Source: Trichuris trichiura (taxonomy: Eukaryota > Nematoda > Enoplea > Trichinellida > Trichuridae). Taken from it: DNA of 64,000 nucleotides. Location of the stretch: NCBI GenBank assembly GCA_037903355.1, contig JBAJFE010000014.1:7750001-7814000 (forward strand). The letters run 5' to 3'. Below the pieces are notes generated by a model, which was not told the DNA's origin, made no database searches, and saw only the letters and a list, made by a program, of their open reading frames with translations. Positions 9,832 to 20,407 of this stretch are shown piece by piece; within the stretch, counting starts at the first letter, position 1, and each line of letters begins with the position of its first letter. The translations under genes were made by a program, and so were the position numbers.

Positions 9832-11557
9832 GGGTCCATGATGACACGGCGACGCCGGAAGTGTCAGGCGGCTACTTCACAGCGTAATCTCCCTCTCTAC
9901 AGCGTCGTAAAAGGTTATCAGCAGCACAACGGGACCTGGTTATCTGTGTAACAGATTAGCGCCGAAGCCAATCTGCCAAACTGAAACGTAACGGGCTCAT
10001 GCAGTGACCCGGTTGTCGGTCTAACCGATTCGCGCCGAAGTATTTCGGTGGACTGCAATATAATAGCGTCTGCTTGTGTCACTGTTGTGTGTAGTGACCC
10101 CTAGGAATTAGCGAAGGTGATGGAATGTAGCACCTGCGCTTTCATTGAAGGTATGGGTAATACAATGAGGCGTGCAGGTGTTCCAGCTGAGTTCTCGTCT
10201 AGCATTTCGAGAAAAACATCGGAGGTCAAGTGTCCCAGCTTCGGCGTGCGTTTCTAGACAGGATAAATCTCATTCTGCGTTATGTCTGTCGGTCTAACGG
10301 ATTAGCGCCGAAGCATGTCGCTACACTGCAATGTAATAGCGTGTGTTTGTGTCACTGATGCGTGTAGTGACCTGTAGGAATTAGCGAAGGTGATGGAATT
10401 TAGCACCTGCGCTTGCATTGAAGGTACGGGAAACACAATGGGGCATGCAGGTGTTCAAGCTGAGACCTCGTCTAGCAATTCGAGAAAAACATCGGAGGTC
10501 AACTGTCGTAGGTCAACCGAGCTTCGGCGTGCCTTGGTAGACAGGGTAAATCTCATTTCGCGTTAAGTCTGTCCCGGGATCTAGTGGCCACTTCCCATCG
10601 ACAAGTGAAGGCAGCGTAAATGTGGCACGAAGAAGGCGCAATATTCGTAGGGGCATCGACTGGCTGCAGGAGATAGTGCCAGACGAAAAGGCGGCTGTGC
10701 TTTCCCTGCGCGGCAAGGGACTGCTGCACAGCCAGGGCTCCTTCGGTTGCACCCACCCTGACAGGACGAGCCGCCAGCGCCACAGCCGTTGTCACAGTCA
10801 ACGGTATGTCGAGCGTTAACGTTTACTTCCTCTGACGCCTTCTGCCTGATTAGGTACACCCCAGTGAACCCGTCGGATGCGCCTATAGCGAAATTGACGC
10901 GTCGCCTTCATCAGGCTGAGCGCCTGCGTTAGCAGTACGTATGCTTTTTCTCTTTTTGCGTTAGTCAATGCTCGCTTGTTCAGTGATCGCTAAATAACGT
11001 TACTTTGCGCTATGCTTCTTGTCGTTTGCGCCACGGTCAAAACTGCATAACCCAACAGCAGCAACGAACACGCGTTATGTTAAGGTTTAGGCTTAGGCTA
11101 GGGCAGAGCACGATGGCCGGCGTCGTTATAGCTCGCACTTGGAAACAATTGCCTGAACGGGCAACTGTTTCCAGGTGTGCAGCTTTCTTTCGCTAATACG
11201 CATCGCGCATGATCGCTAAATAACGTTACTTTGCGCCATGCTTCTTGTCGTTTGCGCCACGGTCAAAACTGCATAATCCAAAAGCAGCCACGAACACGGG
11301 TTGTGTTTAGGTTTAGGCTTAGGCTAGGGCAGAGCACGATGGCCGGCACAATCATAGCTGGCAGTTGGAAACAATTGCTAGAACGGGCAACTGTTTCCAG
11401 GTGTTCATCGGTCTTTTGCTAATACGCGTCGTTCGCATCAGTGCGCAGTGAACAATAGTTTAGGACACCCATTGTTCAGGTTGCATAATAATCCCCACTT
11501 GACCTCCTTTGAAGTTGCCGCCTGACACTTCCAGCACCGCCGTGACACAAAAGACCC
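9832..11557 (+). mobile_element. Merlin element M2 (1,726 bp), internally deleted
   Basis: It begins GGGTCCATGATGACACGGCG and ends in ...CACAAAAGACCC, with a perfect 8-bp TSD GAATAAAG at 9824-9831 and 11558-11565. It is inverted relative to M1 and M3. The transposase catalytic core is missing: near 10735-10740 the sequence jumps from the 5' region to the 3' region, at the same junction as M3. A 227-bp tandem duplication lies near its right end. Movement would require a transposase such as that of M1 or M4. Confidence 0.9.
10985..11438. repeat. 227-bp tandem duplication in Merlin M2
   Basis: The blocks starting GATCGCTAAATAACGTTACT at 10985 and 11212 repeat with a few substitutions. The corresponding region of M3 (25.05-25.27 kb) and of M1 is single copy, so the duplication is specific to M2 or its sublineage. 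Confidence 0.8.
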
Positions 11558-11839
11558 GAATAAAGTGTTTGGCAACGCTTTCCTGCTTCCGTTTGTGAAC
11601 TGCGTTTACTACAGTTGTACAAAGGTAAGATACCTTCAAATGTAGGCAGAACACGGCAAACGGAACAGAAACTAAAATCCTCCGATGACGAAACAGGAAC
11701 ACGGAAGAACCTAAGTGGGAAGAATCACAGAATGACTCTGCGCCCAGAAAGTGTCAGCTTAAATACACGGATGAACGAGAAAGGTGACCACCAGGGTGGG
11801 AAAGGAATTTAGCTGATAGGTTGCGGCACTGGATCTTTT

Positions 11840-12091
11840 TTAACTCGTCTCCGCCGGAATTGGAGGAGGCACTTGCAAAGGAGGTCAAGTGGGGATTAAG
11901 AGCGCAATGGAACAATGGAACAGTGGACGTGAAGGAATAAAACAGCTGTGCAGGCATTGCTGGCACGCGGAACACAATGGACATACACATTATGTGTAAG
12001 CTTAGCTAAGGCAGAATAGGATGAACTGTAAGCAATCCCCACTTGACCTTCTTTAAAGTTGGCGCCTCCACTTCTGGCGAGGACGAGTTAA
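11840..12091. mobile_element. Merlin-like MITE M8 (252 bp)
   Basis: The inverted ends TTAACTCGTCTCCGCCGG and the complement of CTGGCGAGGACGAGTTAA enclose the Merlin subterminal words AAAGGAGGTCAAGTGGGGAT and ATCCCCACTTGACC. No clear TSD is seen. It is non-coding and too short for a transposase. It lies in the hAT-A 5' region. Confidence 0.65.
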
Positions 12092-12261
12092 GAAAGGCTT
12101 TTCTTACGTCGGTCTTTCTGACACCCCTTTTGCGCTAGAGATAATTTTGCCACAATTCCTCTTATGTGATTTCCAACGCCCCCGCATGGGTTTCCCATCG
12201 CCCCCTTGTGCTCTCTTATCTTCCCCGAGGGGGCGATATCCCCCACTTTGAGAACCTAGGG

Positions 12262-14079
12262 ACTATTCCGTTTCCTGAAGAGACATGCGCGCATCGAGTC
12301 GCATGCGGACATTCCACCGGGCGGCTAGCTGGGCAAACGCTTTGCTGCGAAAGGCCGTGTCGTTATCTGTAAGCAACTCTTCCGGAGCTCCACGCTCGTA
12401 GAAGACGGTCTCCAGTTGTCTCACCACGGCAGCGCTCGTCGGCAGCTTCAAGGAACGCCAAATGGAGAATCGCGACGGTCCGCAATCGATGAGAGTTAGG
12501 TATGGCTTTCCCGCAAAATGGGTGAATCCATCCTCAACCTCTGCCATACTTTTTCTACGTTCAGCCACCCATGCTTGCACTTCACAGGTGCGGGATCAAT
12601 GGACTGGCAGGCCTCACAGTTGATGACAACTTGCCGAACATGCTGCTTCGACACAGTCGGGCAGACCTGCCTGGCGAAATAAAGCGTTCACGTCAAGCCG
12701 GGAAGGCCTACGTCATGGTGATTCTTGGCAATGATCTGCTCGACGCTTGAGTCGACGGTTGGCGCGCACACATGCACTGACGTGTGGGCCAATCGGAACC
12801 AGCGCTACGGGATTTTCGTCAGCGCGCCAGATTTGTTGTCCGCAGACTTCACCAGCGAAATGTTCAGGTTCAGGCCGCATTCTTCAACCAGCGATAGCAC
12901 GATGCCGATTCGTTTCTATATGAGGATCTCTTTGGGGGCCTTAGTTTTCAGCCTAGTTCTGCCTGACAGACTATCGGAAATTCATCGATGGACTGTCGAT
13001 GAGTCCGTCATGAGCTCAATGACGTTCATCTGTCAAGATAAAGCTAGATTGAAACCCTTGATAACGGCATCGAGCTCAGCCATATTTATGTGGCAGGCTT
13101 CATCCCGGCGAAGGCAGGCGGCGTTTCCCACGATAGAACCGCTAATCTCAAAAGCTACACCGACGGCTAGAGAGCTGGCATCCACCCAGACTTTCGCCTC
13201 ATTGCCGGAGACATCCCATCTCCCTCTTGCCGGATTTTGAATCTTCACTTCAGCGGTGATCTCCCGGAGGAGCGTTCTTAGCTCATTGTCGTCAATAACT
13301 TCGTCCCAGCTCACGGTAATGTCATTGGCTTTCCTCTTGGCGAACGCAGTTGGGACTCGTAGCCAGCAGCAAACGGGGAGGTGACCAACCAGTTTCCCAC
13401 ACTAGGAGAATACATTCCGGCGAGTCAACTGGTCTGGCACAATGGGAACTTGGTTGTTTCTCTTCCACGTCATCCGACCGTGCTCGCGCCAAATCCTGAG
13501 GCTCAGAACTCGAGCTCCGCCGGCGATGCGCTCATGAGCCTTGCATGACAGCCCATAACGCTCAAGAAGTTGTTCCATTTGGCCGGCCCCAATGACATCT
13601 TCGTTCACCAGAATGTCGATGTAGGTGGGGGTACCTTTTTCCACGTTCAGGTCCTGGCAAAGCGCGCACTTTACAACAGCCTTCATGGTCAAGGGAGCCA
13701 CGTTCAAGCTGAAGCCCAGGCAAGTCAGGTAATACCTGCGCCATTTAAATACTACGGTCTGATAGGACCACAGGGATTTGTCTGTGCGAATCTGCAGGTA
13801 CGCCTAGTTCAGGTAGATCACGGAAACATTTGTACCATGCCGCCTCCACTCGCGCAGTTTCTGGGCGCACACGGCGGAGTCGGTCGTGTGTGTCTGAACA
13901 TAGTCGCTCAGCTCCCTGAATTCCACCACGGGTAGCTCCTTGCTCTTGTTCCGCCAAACGACTGCCATTGGAGGAACCAATTGGTTGGCTGCTCCATATT
14001 TGCTCTCGTCTCTCTCCCTTAGTATATAAATACTCTCAAGGTCAACACGGGGATGGTCATAACAAGAACAAGTGGGCAC
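12262..14079 (-). pseudogene. G1 pol: reverse transcriptase, RNase H, integrase start
   Basis: Right to left, RT runs from about 14010 (ESKYGAANQLVPPMAVVW) to a damaged catalytic box (TYIDILVNED, where YIDD is expected). RNase H is at 13314-13033 (VWVDASSLAVGVAFEI). A zinc-binding CEACQS follows near 12620. The integrase core is at 12580-12262, with Asp in TLIDCGPSRF and Asp in LLTDNDTAF. The core is then cut by hAT-A, and its Glu lies at 3432-3434. Several frameshifts separate the blocks. In a living element this polyprotein would copy RNA to DNA and insert it in the nucleus. Confidence 0.85.
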
Positions 14080-14184
14080 CCAGCTTTAGAAGGGAAAACG
14101 CCTAGTCACACGATAACAACAACAGCTGCAGAATCCTGCCCGCTGAACCTTAATTACCCGATGCCGGACTTGTTATTCGGCACA
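14036..14184 (-). repeat. Truncated 5' LTR of gypsy G1
   Basis: The minus strand starts TGTGCCGAATAAC at 14184 and matches the 3' LTR at 2428-2905 (without its 318-bp insertion). It runs directly into RT sequence, so the LTR 3' part, gag and protease have been deleted. A TATTTATATA element near 14020-14030 lies at the junction. Confidence 0.75.
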
Positions 14185-14754
14185 GTTGATTTCATCGAGT
14201 ATTAAATATCTTAATGTTCTGTCAGCATATTCTTGCATGTTAAGTAAGTTTGTTTTCCAGTTGTGCCACAGGCTTGGCTTCAGTCTTCTAAGCCTATTAT
14301 TTGTTTAAGTTAATCCACTTTTAGTGCTGATTTATCATCCACATGTCGTTAAACATCGAGTAATTGACTCTTCAGAATTTCTATGGTCCATGTAAATACC
14401 CCTTTGGTAGCATTTCAATTTGTTTCTAAAGCTCCATGCTTGTGTACCATCTGTAAGTTTTAATACTACTCCCTGTGCCAGTTACTCTAGTTTTAATTGT
14501 TCAATACACCCATATTTACATGTATGGCTGTATCTTCCTCCTGTTCCATTTTTAAGTAAAACTTGGTTCACTATCTAATGACCACTATTCGTTTTTCATT
14601 TTCTATTTTTTATTTTGTTATACAACCTGTTCTTGAATTAAGGAAGATTTGGTGAGACCTATGATTTTTCACCATACTGAGTTTACTTCAACACCTTGAT
14701 CAAGGTTTCATATTGAATTATAACTAATGTAAAAACTGGATGTTTCTTAACGGA
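14185..14754. other. AT-rich unassigned sequence
   Basis: T-rich intergenic-looking DNA with no long frame, TE terminus or RNA gene that I can recognise. Confidence 0.5.
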
Positions 14755-14858
14755 GCGATGGATTTTCATATCTTCAATACGGTTTATTGTCTAGCATGTT
14801 GATGGAGTCTGAAATTAAACCGAAGCAAATGCCCTACCAACGGATGAATGAGCAATTA

Positions 14859-15029
14859 CAGTAGAACCACTGAAGTTGACCACCTCTCTATGTCGACCAC
14901 CTTAAGTTGACCGAATTTTGACCACTTTGTTTGTCCGCACGTTAATAGTATAATATACCCACAGCCTCTTTCTTATGTTGACCAGTTTTTCCTGGTCCCT
15001 TGGGTGGTCATCTTATGGAGGTTCTACTG
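14859..15029. mobile_element. TA-MITE copy 2 (171 bp)
   Basis: The ends are CAGTAGAACCAC and GGAGGTTCTACTG between TA dinucleotides (14857-14858, 15030-15031). It is inserted within the PLE terminal repeat: the flanks read AGCAAT|TA...TA|AGGATAAATTTAGAACAA, as in the uninterrupted copy at 47.56 kb. Confidence 0.85.
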
Positions 15030-15071
15030 TATTAAGGATAAATTTAGAACAAGACACTTAGCGTTCGCAGC

Positions 15072-15100
15072 TTTCAGGACTAACCTAGTCCCGTCGTCAG
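15072..15100 (-). ncRNA. Hammerhead-like motif 1
   Basis: The minus strand reads CTGACGA, C, stem GGGAC, a loop, stem GTCCT, GAAA. Stem II has one weakened pair. It lies in a PLE terminal fragment. Self-cleavage is inferred from the core only, because stems I and III were not resolved by eye. Confidence 0.4.
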
Positions 15101-15237
15101 CGATGATGGTAAAGTCAACCATGTAGTGTAATGCCATGTAATATAATGTCAACCGACTAAATTGCTTCGGTTGGTTTCAGACACCATCAACGGGCTAGAC
15201 AATAAACCGTATTGAAAATATGAAAATAACTAATGGG

Positions 15238-15639
15238 CTTTCCAATCCGTCTCACGCGTAGATTACTTTTAGATTATTTTCATGACATAAAACTCCTGGT
15301 TGAAGAGCATGGCCGCATTGGGCCGCGTGTTCTGCGACAGCCGATGCATATAAAGTCCTATCCGTGCGAACTAGAGGTTCTAATTTTGGTGATCTTCCGT
15401 TCCATTTTGGTCTGTTTTGAGCCTACAGTGTGACGAGATACTAACATAAAATGAAGATATATGGTAAAGATAAGAATGTTAAAGTCCAATAATATAACAA
15501 CATAAAATATCAGAAAGCGTAAACTGGAATGCAAAATTGAAAAGTGAGCTGCAGACGGGATGAAATAAGTTGAAATAAACTAAAAACCAAACAATTCAAA
15601 ATAAAGGAATAAAATAAACGGAAAGATGAGACAGTATTA
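15238..15639. other. AT-rich unassigned sequence
   Basis: Contains a short plus-strand frame without a recognisable domain and A-rich stretches near 15540-15620. No TE termini were seen. Confidence 0.4.
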
Positions 15640-15987
15640 GTTTAGAGCAGTGTTTCTCAAGCGAAAGGTCGTTTGAGGCCCCCCGAGAACGTTCCTGAGC
15701 GTCCGGGCCCCCTCTTCTGGTTGGCCAACTTCGAGCGCACTGATTAGCCAATTTCAACGTACTGATTGGCTGAAATGGTTGCAACGCTAGAATGTCAACT
15801 AAAGCTGTACAGATTTACTTCTGCAAACTGTTTTTCGAGAAGTCAGCGAGAGCTGCTTAGCTCGCCTGGATGCAATCGAACTAGCCTGTGCTACGTTGGG
15901 CTCGATCGAGGTAACTCGTAGACGTAGATCGCCGCGCCTGCAAATTGCAGCCGACTGCGTTTCTTTATCGCTAGATCCGTAACGATA

Positions 15988-16248
15988 CTAATTGCGTGCT
16001 CGACTAGACTCGATTAAGGAAAACAAATCAGTTTTTTTTACCACATCCCATACGCCAGGGCACAACTCCGGGACTTCTTTCTGCAGCCAGAACTGCTGAT
16101 AACCCTGTGACAACCTGGCCTTCAACTCCAAGTTCGACTGCAACTCCAGCAGCTCTTCTTGCAGTGACATCTCTTGCAAAGCTGGAGCGAACGTAGGAGA
16201 AAAGCAACCGTACAGAGAAAGTTTCCAGAAAATGTGTAAGCAGCACAC
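15988..16248 (-). pseudogene. hAT transposase C-terminal fragment
   Basis: The minus strand encodes MSLQEELLELQSNLELKARL and then GYQQFWLQKEVPELCPGVWD, matching the segment before the dimerisation domain of hAT-A and hAT-C (EELIEL..N.ELK..., FWLQ.EI..LYP..W). It ends in the SLIES region. The catalytic part is absent. Confidence 0.8.
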
Positions 16249-16457
16249 GCGATTCCCTGTCGGTAATGCTTATGCTAGCGTTGTAGTTGCGTGGACGATA
16301 GGCGCAAAGAAAGAAAGGGAAGAAAAAGAGAGTAGACTTTTCACAGAGCTAGGACAAGAGGTGGTAATCGTTGACAAAATTGTAAAGCAGAGTCATTGCT
16401 ACCAAGCTACGCCAACAGGCACTAATCGGTAGCCGAATCGTAAAGCAGGTGCAAATA

Positions 16458-16627
16458 CAGTAGAACCTCCATAAGCTGACCACCTAAGGGACCAGGGAAA
16501 ACTGGTCAACATAAAAGGCTGTGGGTATATTATATCATTAACGTGCGTACCAACCAAGTGATCAAAATTCAGTCAACTTAGGGAGGTGGTCGACATAGAG
16601 AGGTGATCAGCTTCGGAGGTTCTACTG
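16458..16627. mobile_element. TA-MITE copy 3 (170 bp)
   Basis: CAGTAGAACCTCC...GGAGGTTCTACTG between TA dinucleotides (16456-16457, 16628-16629), inserted in hAT-N1 copy b. The paralogous site in copy d (19955-19961) carries TACAGTA instead of the MITE. Confidence 0.9.
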
Positions 16628-17035
16628 TATATCAGAAAAACTATGGTGCATTCTGATATCTCGGGCAACTATTCTCTGGTGTGAATTATGTGCTCTGCGC
16701 TCAATGCTCCCCAGCCGAAAACTTCCCTTACTCAACCCAACTTCGGGAAGGTCACGGTGACAAGCATGTGATCCCTTCTGCCTTGTTCTGAATGGTTATT
16801 TTCATGAGCGCTGATTGTTTCATGTGGTGGAGTGGGGATAGCCGGCATCACGCATAGCAAGCAACTTTATCTTAACTAGTACACACATAAATGACCGTCG
16901 GACCTCACCTTCTGATGCACCTCAGTACGACGGTCCAGGTAGGGCATGTGCTCCGCCGCTTCCCAGCGTGCCGCCTGGCGCGTTGGGCCCCCCTGGTGGG
17001 GCACCTGACCCACCATGAGAAACACTGGTTTAGAG

Positions 17036-18408
17036 GAAGATTAATTGGGTTTGTACCAAACAGCAGTCCGCGCAGCAAATGGGAGCTCTCCATAAGTCAC
17101 TGATTTCGATTTCGTTGCCTCTGTTAATGGTGAGATTGTGATGCAACATAGGGCTTCTTTTGTGTTTTTCAGGAGATTCAGGTTTTTCAGCACATAATTC
17201 TAGGTTGCAGGGAATTCAAGCAGCAATGTAATGCGCGTTGTACAAAGGCAGATGCTTCTGTGGTCCTATCCATTGCATCAGCGGCGTTTTTGTAATTGTT
17301 TGAGTTTTTCATGTTTTCACTAAATCTGTAAGTTAATCTCTGCCCAGTTTCCCCTACACTAGTGCTAAACAGCTGTATTTCACTTAAAGGATGACACCTC
17401 TAAGTTGGTCCACCGGAATCTTAAGCTTGTCGCTTCAGATTATGAAGTAGTGTTGGATAGGAACTGAGGAAACCAGGTTTCTTGCCGAAACAAATTTTGA
17501 GCCATTAGTAAGCCACATTTTTAACTAAATTATCATGCAAATACCACTATGTTTACTTAATTTACATTTAAAGGCCAGCGTTGAAAACGGAACATGAAAA
17601 GCCCAGAAATCTACGAAGTTTCTCAGCTAAACGTCCAGTTGCTAACCGATTTCAAGAAGTCACTGAGATAGAAAACATGTAGCTAACAACGGTTACCTGA
17701 AACCCGCTATTTAATAGGATAGAAATAATGGATAGTCATTAATTGCACAAATAAATTCAAAATACCGCATGTGTGAGAACAGTCTTGTAAACTGCTCGCG
17801 TGAAGTAGTTCAGTCGGTCGGAAGTTGTTGACCGGGATGACATTTCCAACTGAAATACAGAGATACATGCATATAATCATGTATTAAGCTGTTCAAAGCA
17901 TGACGTCTAACATTTTAGAAGTGCGGATAGAAGCCTTTTTTCCTACAGATATCCGCGATTAGAAATTTGCAACGATTGCACGATAGTTGAAAAGTGCCTA
18001 TTACTGTACGCTGTAAACGTAGAAAGTAAGCGGTCTACCAAAATTAATAGGACAATGAATCACACCAGTAAGCATTATTTTCTTCACCTTTCACACTAAG
18101 GCTCTACTTGAATTAAATGACGCCACCTAACAAAAAAATACATGACCCTTTTAATGCACACTGGACAGTAGACAAAATTTATTCAGCTAACTACGAATAT
18201 CATTCTTCGATAACATTAATTTTATGGCAACAAACCTTAAATGAAGGCAAATTGCGATTAGCAAAACTTTTGAATCTCTCCACTTTCTTAACCAGAATCG
18301 TCCTGACCGCGGCAGAGCTCACCCCGTTGTCACACAGTTGTAACAATCGATTGTGTCACTCCCATAACCGGCCACTGAAGCATGGCGAATTTAGTATGGC
18401 ATCTAACC
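17036..18408. other. AT-rich unassigned sequence
   Basis: About 1.4 kb with no long frame. A plus-strand open frame from 18117 reaches into the next hAT element and is not credible as a gene. No terminal repeats were recognised. Confidence 0.4.
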
Positions 18409-18848
18409 CAGTGTTTCTCAAGGTCATGGTCGCGAGGGCCTCCTGTGAATGTTCCCGAGCGTTTGGGCCCCCACCCTCAATTCTGATTAGTCGATTTCGA
18501 GCGCGCTGATTGGTTGGGTGGGAAGACAGAGGGTAGCCCGGCCCGGATGCCCGGATGTCACAGTGTAGGTGCTGCGCAAAGTTATATGGGGAAAGCGTTT
18601 ACCGCATAGCGTCGAACACGTACGTTCTTACCTCCGAGCCGGTACCCTCTAATCCTCTCTTCCAGCCAATCAGAATTGCGGGGTGAAACAGCATGCAGCT
18701 TTCCCTTAGGCAGGAGACCTAATACCTTCCTATGCATTTCAACACGATCGCTCAAGTCGCACATGTGCCCCCCACAGCTCGAAAGAGCCTCCCTGGAATT
18801 GAAAAGGGCTCCCCGGTGGGGCACATGCGCCACCGCAAAGTCAATCCA
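18409..18848 (+). mobile_element. hAT-N1 copy c (about 440 bp)
   Basis: The left end CAGTGTTTCTCAAGGTCATG and the subterminal GTTCCCGAGCGTTTGGGCCC are typical of the family. The interior matches 1124-1584 in inverted orientation, including AGCATGCAGCTTTCCCTTAG. The right end is degenerate (CCACCGCAAAGTCAATCC) and no TSD is evident. Non-coding. Confidence 0.65.
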
Positions 18849-19347
18849 ACGGGGTAACTGAAAATGCATCAACAGTGACACGCTGGCTATTCACACCCAC
18901 CCGACAGAAATCACAAACGGTTAGGGCAGTTGAATACGAAAATTCTACTTCGTAATACTAGAAGCTCTGGGGCGCGCTTTATGTCAACCGAGATCACAAA
19001 AATCGACAACTTTGACATGTAGATAAAGTTGCCGCACGGTACAAGTTGACGAATTAGACAGGTCTACTCATGGCGGTAGGTAAGTATCGCTTGTCCATTG
19101 CTGTTTACCCGCCGTCTATGCGTGTTTTCTGGAATTTGTAATGGCTTAGAGCAGTGTTTCTCAAGCAGAAGGCCGTTTGCGTTCCCCTGAGAACGTTTCC
19201 GAGCGTCTGGGTTCCTCCATTCTGATTGGCGAATTTTGAGTGCATTGATTGGCCAATTTCAGCGCACTGATTGGTTAAAATGGTTGCAACGCTACAAGGT
19301 CAACTACAGCTGCACAGATTTATATCTGCAAACTGTTTCTCGAGGAG

Positions 19348-19690
19348 TCAGTGAAAGCTGCTTGGCTGGCCCAGATACGACCGAACTAGCCTGTCGATGT
19401 TGGGCTTGATCGAGGTAACTCGCGGACGCAGATCGCCGCGTCTAAGTATTTGCAGCCGACTGCGTTTCTTCGTCACTAGGTCCGTAAGGATATTAAATGC
19501 CTGCTCGACTAGACTCGATGAGAAAAGACAAATCAGCAACTTTTTTGCCACATCCCAGACGCCAGGGTACAACTGCGGAACTTCTTTCTGCAACCGAAAC
19601 TGCTGACAACCTGCCCCTAAACTCCACGTTCGACTGAAACTCTAGCAGCTCTTCTTGCAGTGACATCCCTTGCGAAACTAGAGCGAGGGT
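19348..19690 (-). pseudogene. hAT transposase C-terminal fragment
   Basis: The minus strand gives KEVPQLYPGVWDVAKKLLIC, then SSLVEQAFNILTDLVTKKRS and RLQILRRGDLRPRVTSIKPN, the hAT dimerisation domain (compare SSYLVERGFSAVTDL...RLQIVRRGDLRL in hAT-C). An upstream frame break near 19600 separates it from the EELLEFQSN segment. A deletion derivative of a BED-type hAT. Confidence 0.8.
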
Positions 19691-19954
19691 AGGAAAAACG
19701 CAGCCCTACAGACAAAGCGTTTGCAGAAAATGCGTGAGCAACACACGCAATTCCCTATCAATAACGCGTATGCTTGCATCTTAGCTGCGTGGACAATAGA
19801 CGCGAAGAAAGAAAAGAAAGAACAAAGGAGTCAACTTTTTACAGAGCTAGGGCAAAAAATGGTAATCGCTTACTAAATTTTGCAGCAGAGTCATTGCTGC
19901 CAAGCTGCGCCAGCACGTGCTCATCGCTGGCTGAATCGTAAAAGCAGGTGCAAA

Positions 19955-19961
19955 TACAGTA
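19955..19961. other. Putative MITE excision footprint TACAGTA
   Basis: hAT-N1 copy b has GTGCAAA-TA-[MITE]-TA-TATCA. Copy d has GTGCAAA-TA-CAG-TA-TATCA. TA, three terminal bases of the element, then TA is the classic scar left when a Tc1/mariner-pogo element excises. Confidence 0.7.
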
Positions 19962-20407
19962 TATCACAAAAACTACGGCGCATTCTGATAACGCGGGTAA
20001 CTATTCTCTGACGTGAATCATAAGCTCTGCGTTCAATGCTTCTGAGCAGAAAGCTTTTCTTACTCAATCCTACGCTGGGAAGGTCACGGTGTCAAACATG
20101 CGATCCCTTCTGCCGCGTGATCTCAGCGTCATTTTCATGAGCGGTGATTAGTTCATGTGGTGGAGTGGGAGGGGGTGGCAGCCAGCATCACGCACAGCAT
20201 GCAACTTTATCTTAACCAGTACGCACAATACCTGACTCCTGGATCTCACCTTCCGATGCACCTCAACACGACTGCCCAGGTGGGGCATGTGCCCCACACA
20301 GCTCAGATGGGCTCCCCAGCTGACCCCTTGACGTTTCAGGCCCACCTGGATTTCAAAAGGGCCCCCCGGCGGGGCACCTGCCCCACTGTGAGAAACATGG
20401 CATAGAG

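Larger units (their letters stand above)
3444..12260 (-). mobile_element. hAT-A element inserted in G1 integrase, itself full of insertions
   Basis: The left end is (A)CAGGTTCTCAAAATTTTGG. The right end is CCCCCACTTTGAGAACCTAG, whose complement is CTAGGTTCTCAAAGTGG, so the pair forms hAT-type TIRs. It is flanked by the direct repeat GACTATTCC (3435-3443, 12261-12269). It encodes a BED-finger hAT transposase on the minus strand, ending near the left TIR as in the hAT-N1 elements at 15.6 and 19.2 kb. Of its 8.8 kb, about 5.7 kb are later insertions: Merlin 5508-8016, Tigger 8358-9369, MITE 9380-9548, Merlin 9832-11557 and a Merlin-like MITE 11840-12091. The remaining host sequence is about 3.1 kb, a normal hAT size. 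Confidence 0.8.
2345..14184 (-). mobile_element. Ty3/gypsy retrotransposon G1, split by nested insertions
   Basis: The element runs right to left. A 5' LTR remnant (14036-14184) is followed by pol (RT, RNase H, integrase) to 12262, then an 8.8-kb hAT insertion (3444-12260), then the rest of integrase and the pol tail (3443-2895), a polypurine tract (2906-2914) and the 3' LTR (to about 2345). The two halves are joined by a 9-bp direct repeat GACTATTCC at 12261-12269 and 3435-3443. Reading across it continues the integrase motif ...GN|GIVERCHRTVK. The two LTR pieces align with scattered differences and both end TGTGCCGAA (minus strand). Gag and protease are missing between LTR and RT. The element is clearly dead, with frameshifts in every domain. 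The left LTR limit is approximate. Confidence 0.85.
14755..15237. mobile_element. Penelope-like terminal inverted-repeat fragment
   Basis: The outer arms (TTCAATACGGTTTATTGTCT near 14774, and AGACAATAAACCGTATTGAA near 15195) are inverted repeats. Internally the left part matches the PLE 3' end at 47.5 kb (GGAGTCTGAAATTAAACCGA, TGCCCTACCAACGGATGAAT). It contains a hammerhead-like motif on the minus strand and a TA-MITE at 14859-15029. No RT sequence remains, so this is a pair of PLE ends joined in inverted orientation. Confidence 0.65.
15648..17027 (-). mobile_element. hAT-N1 related element, copy b (1,380 bp)
   Basis: Starts CAGTGTTTCTCAAG and ends ...CATGAGAAACACTG, with a perfect 8-bp TSD GTTTAGAG (15640-15647, 17028-17035). 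It keeps a short C-terminal piece of a hAT transposase on the minus strand and carries a TA-MITE (16458-16627). Subterminal GGGCCCCC blocks match the other hAT-N1 copies. Confidence 0.9.
19152..20399 (-). mobile_element. hAT-N1 related element, copy d (1,248 bp)
   Basis: CAGTGTTTCTCAAGCAG to ...CTGTGAGAAACATG, flanked by GCTTAGAG (19144-19151) and GCATAGAG (20400-20407), a 7-of-8 TSD. It is collinear with copy b over its whole length but lacks the MITE, showing a TACAGTA footprint at that position. Confidence 0.85.

Noticed and set aside
10513..10859. Overlapping minus-strand frames in M2 and plus-strand copies in M3
   Set aside because: They span the internal deletion junction of a non-autonomous Merlin and translate mostly 5' non-coding sequence. 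Presence in both copies reflects shared descent.
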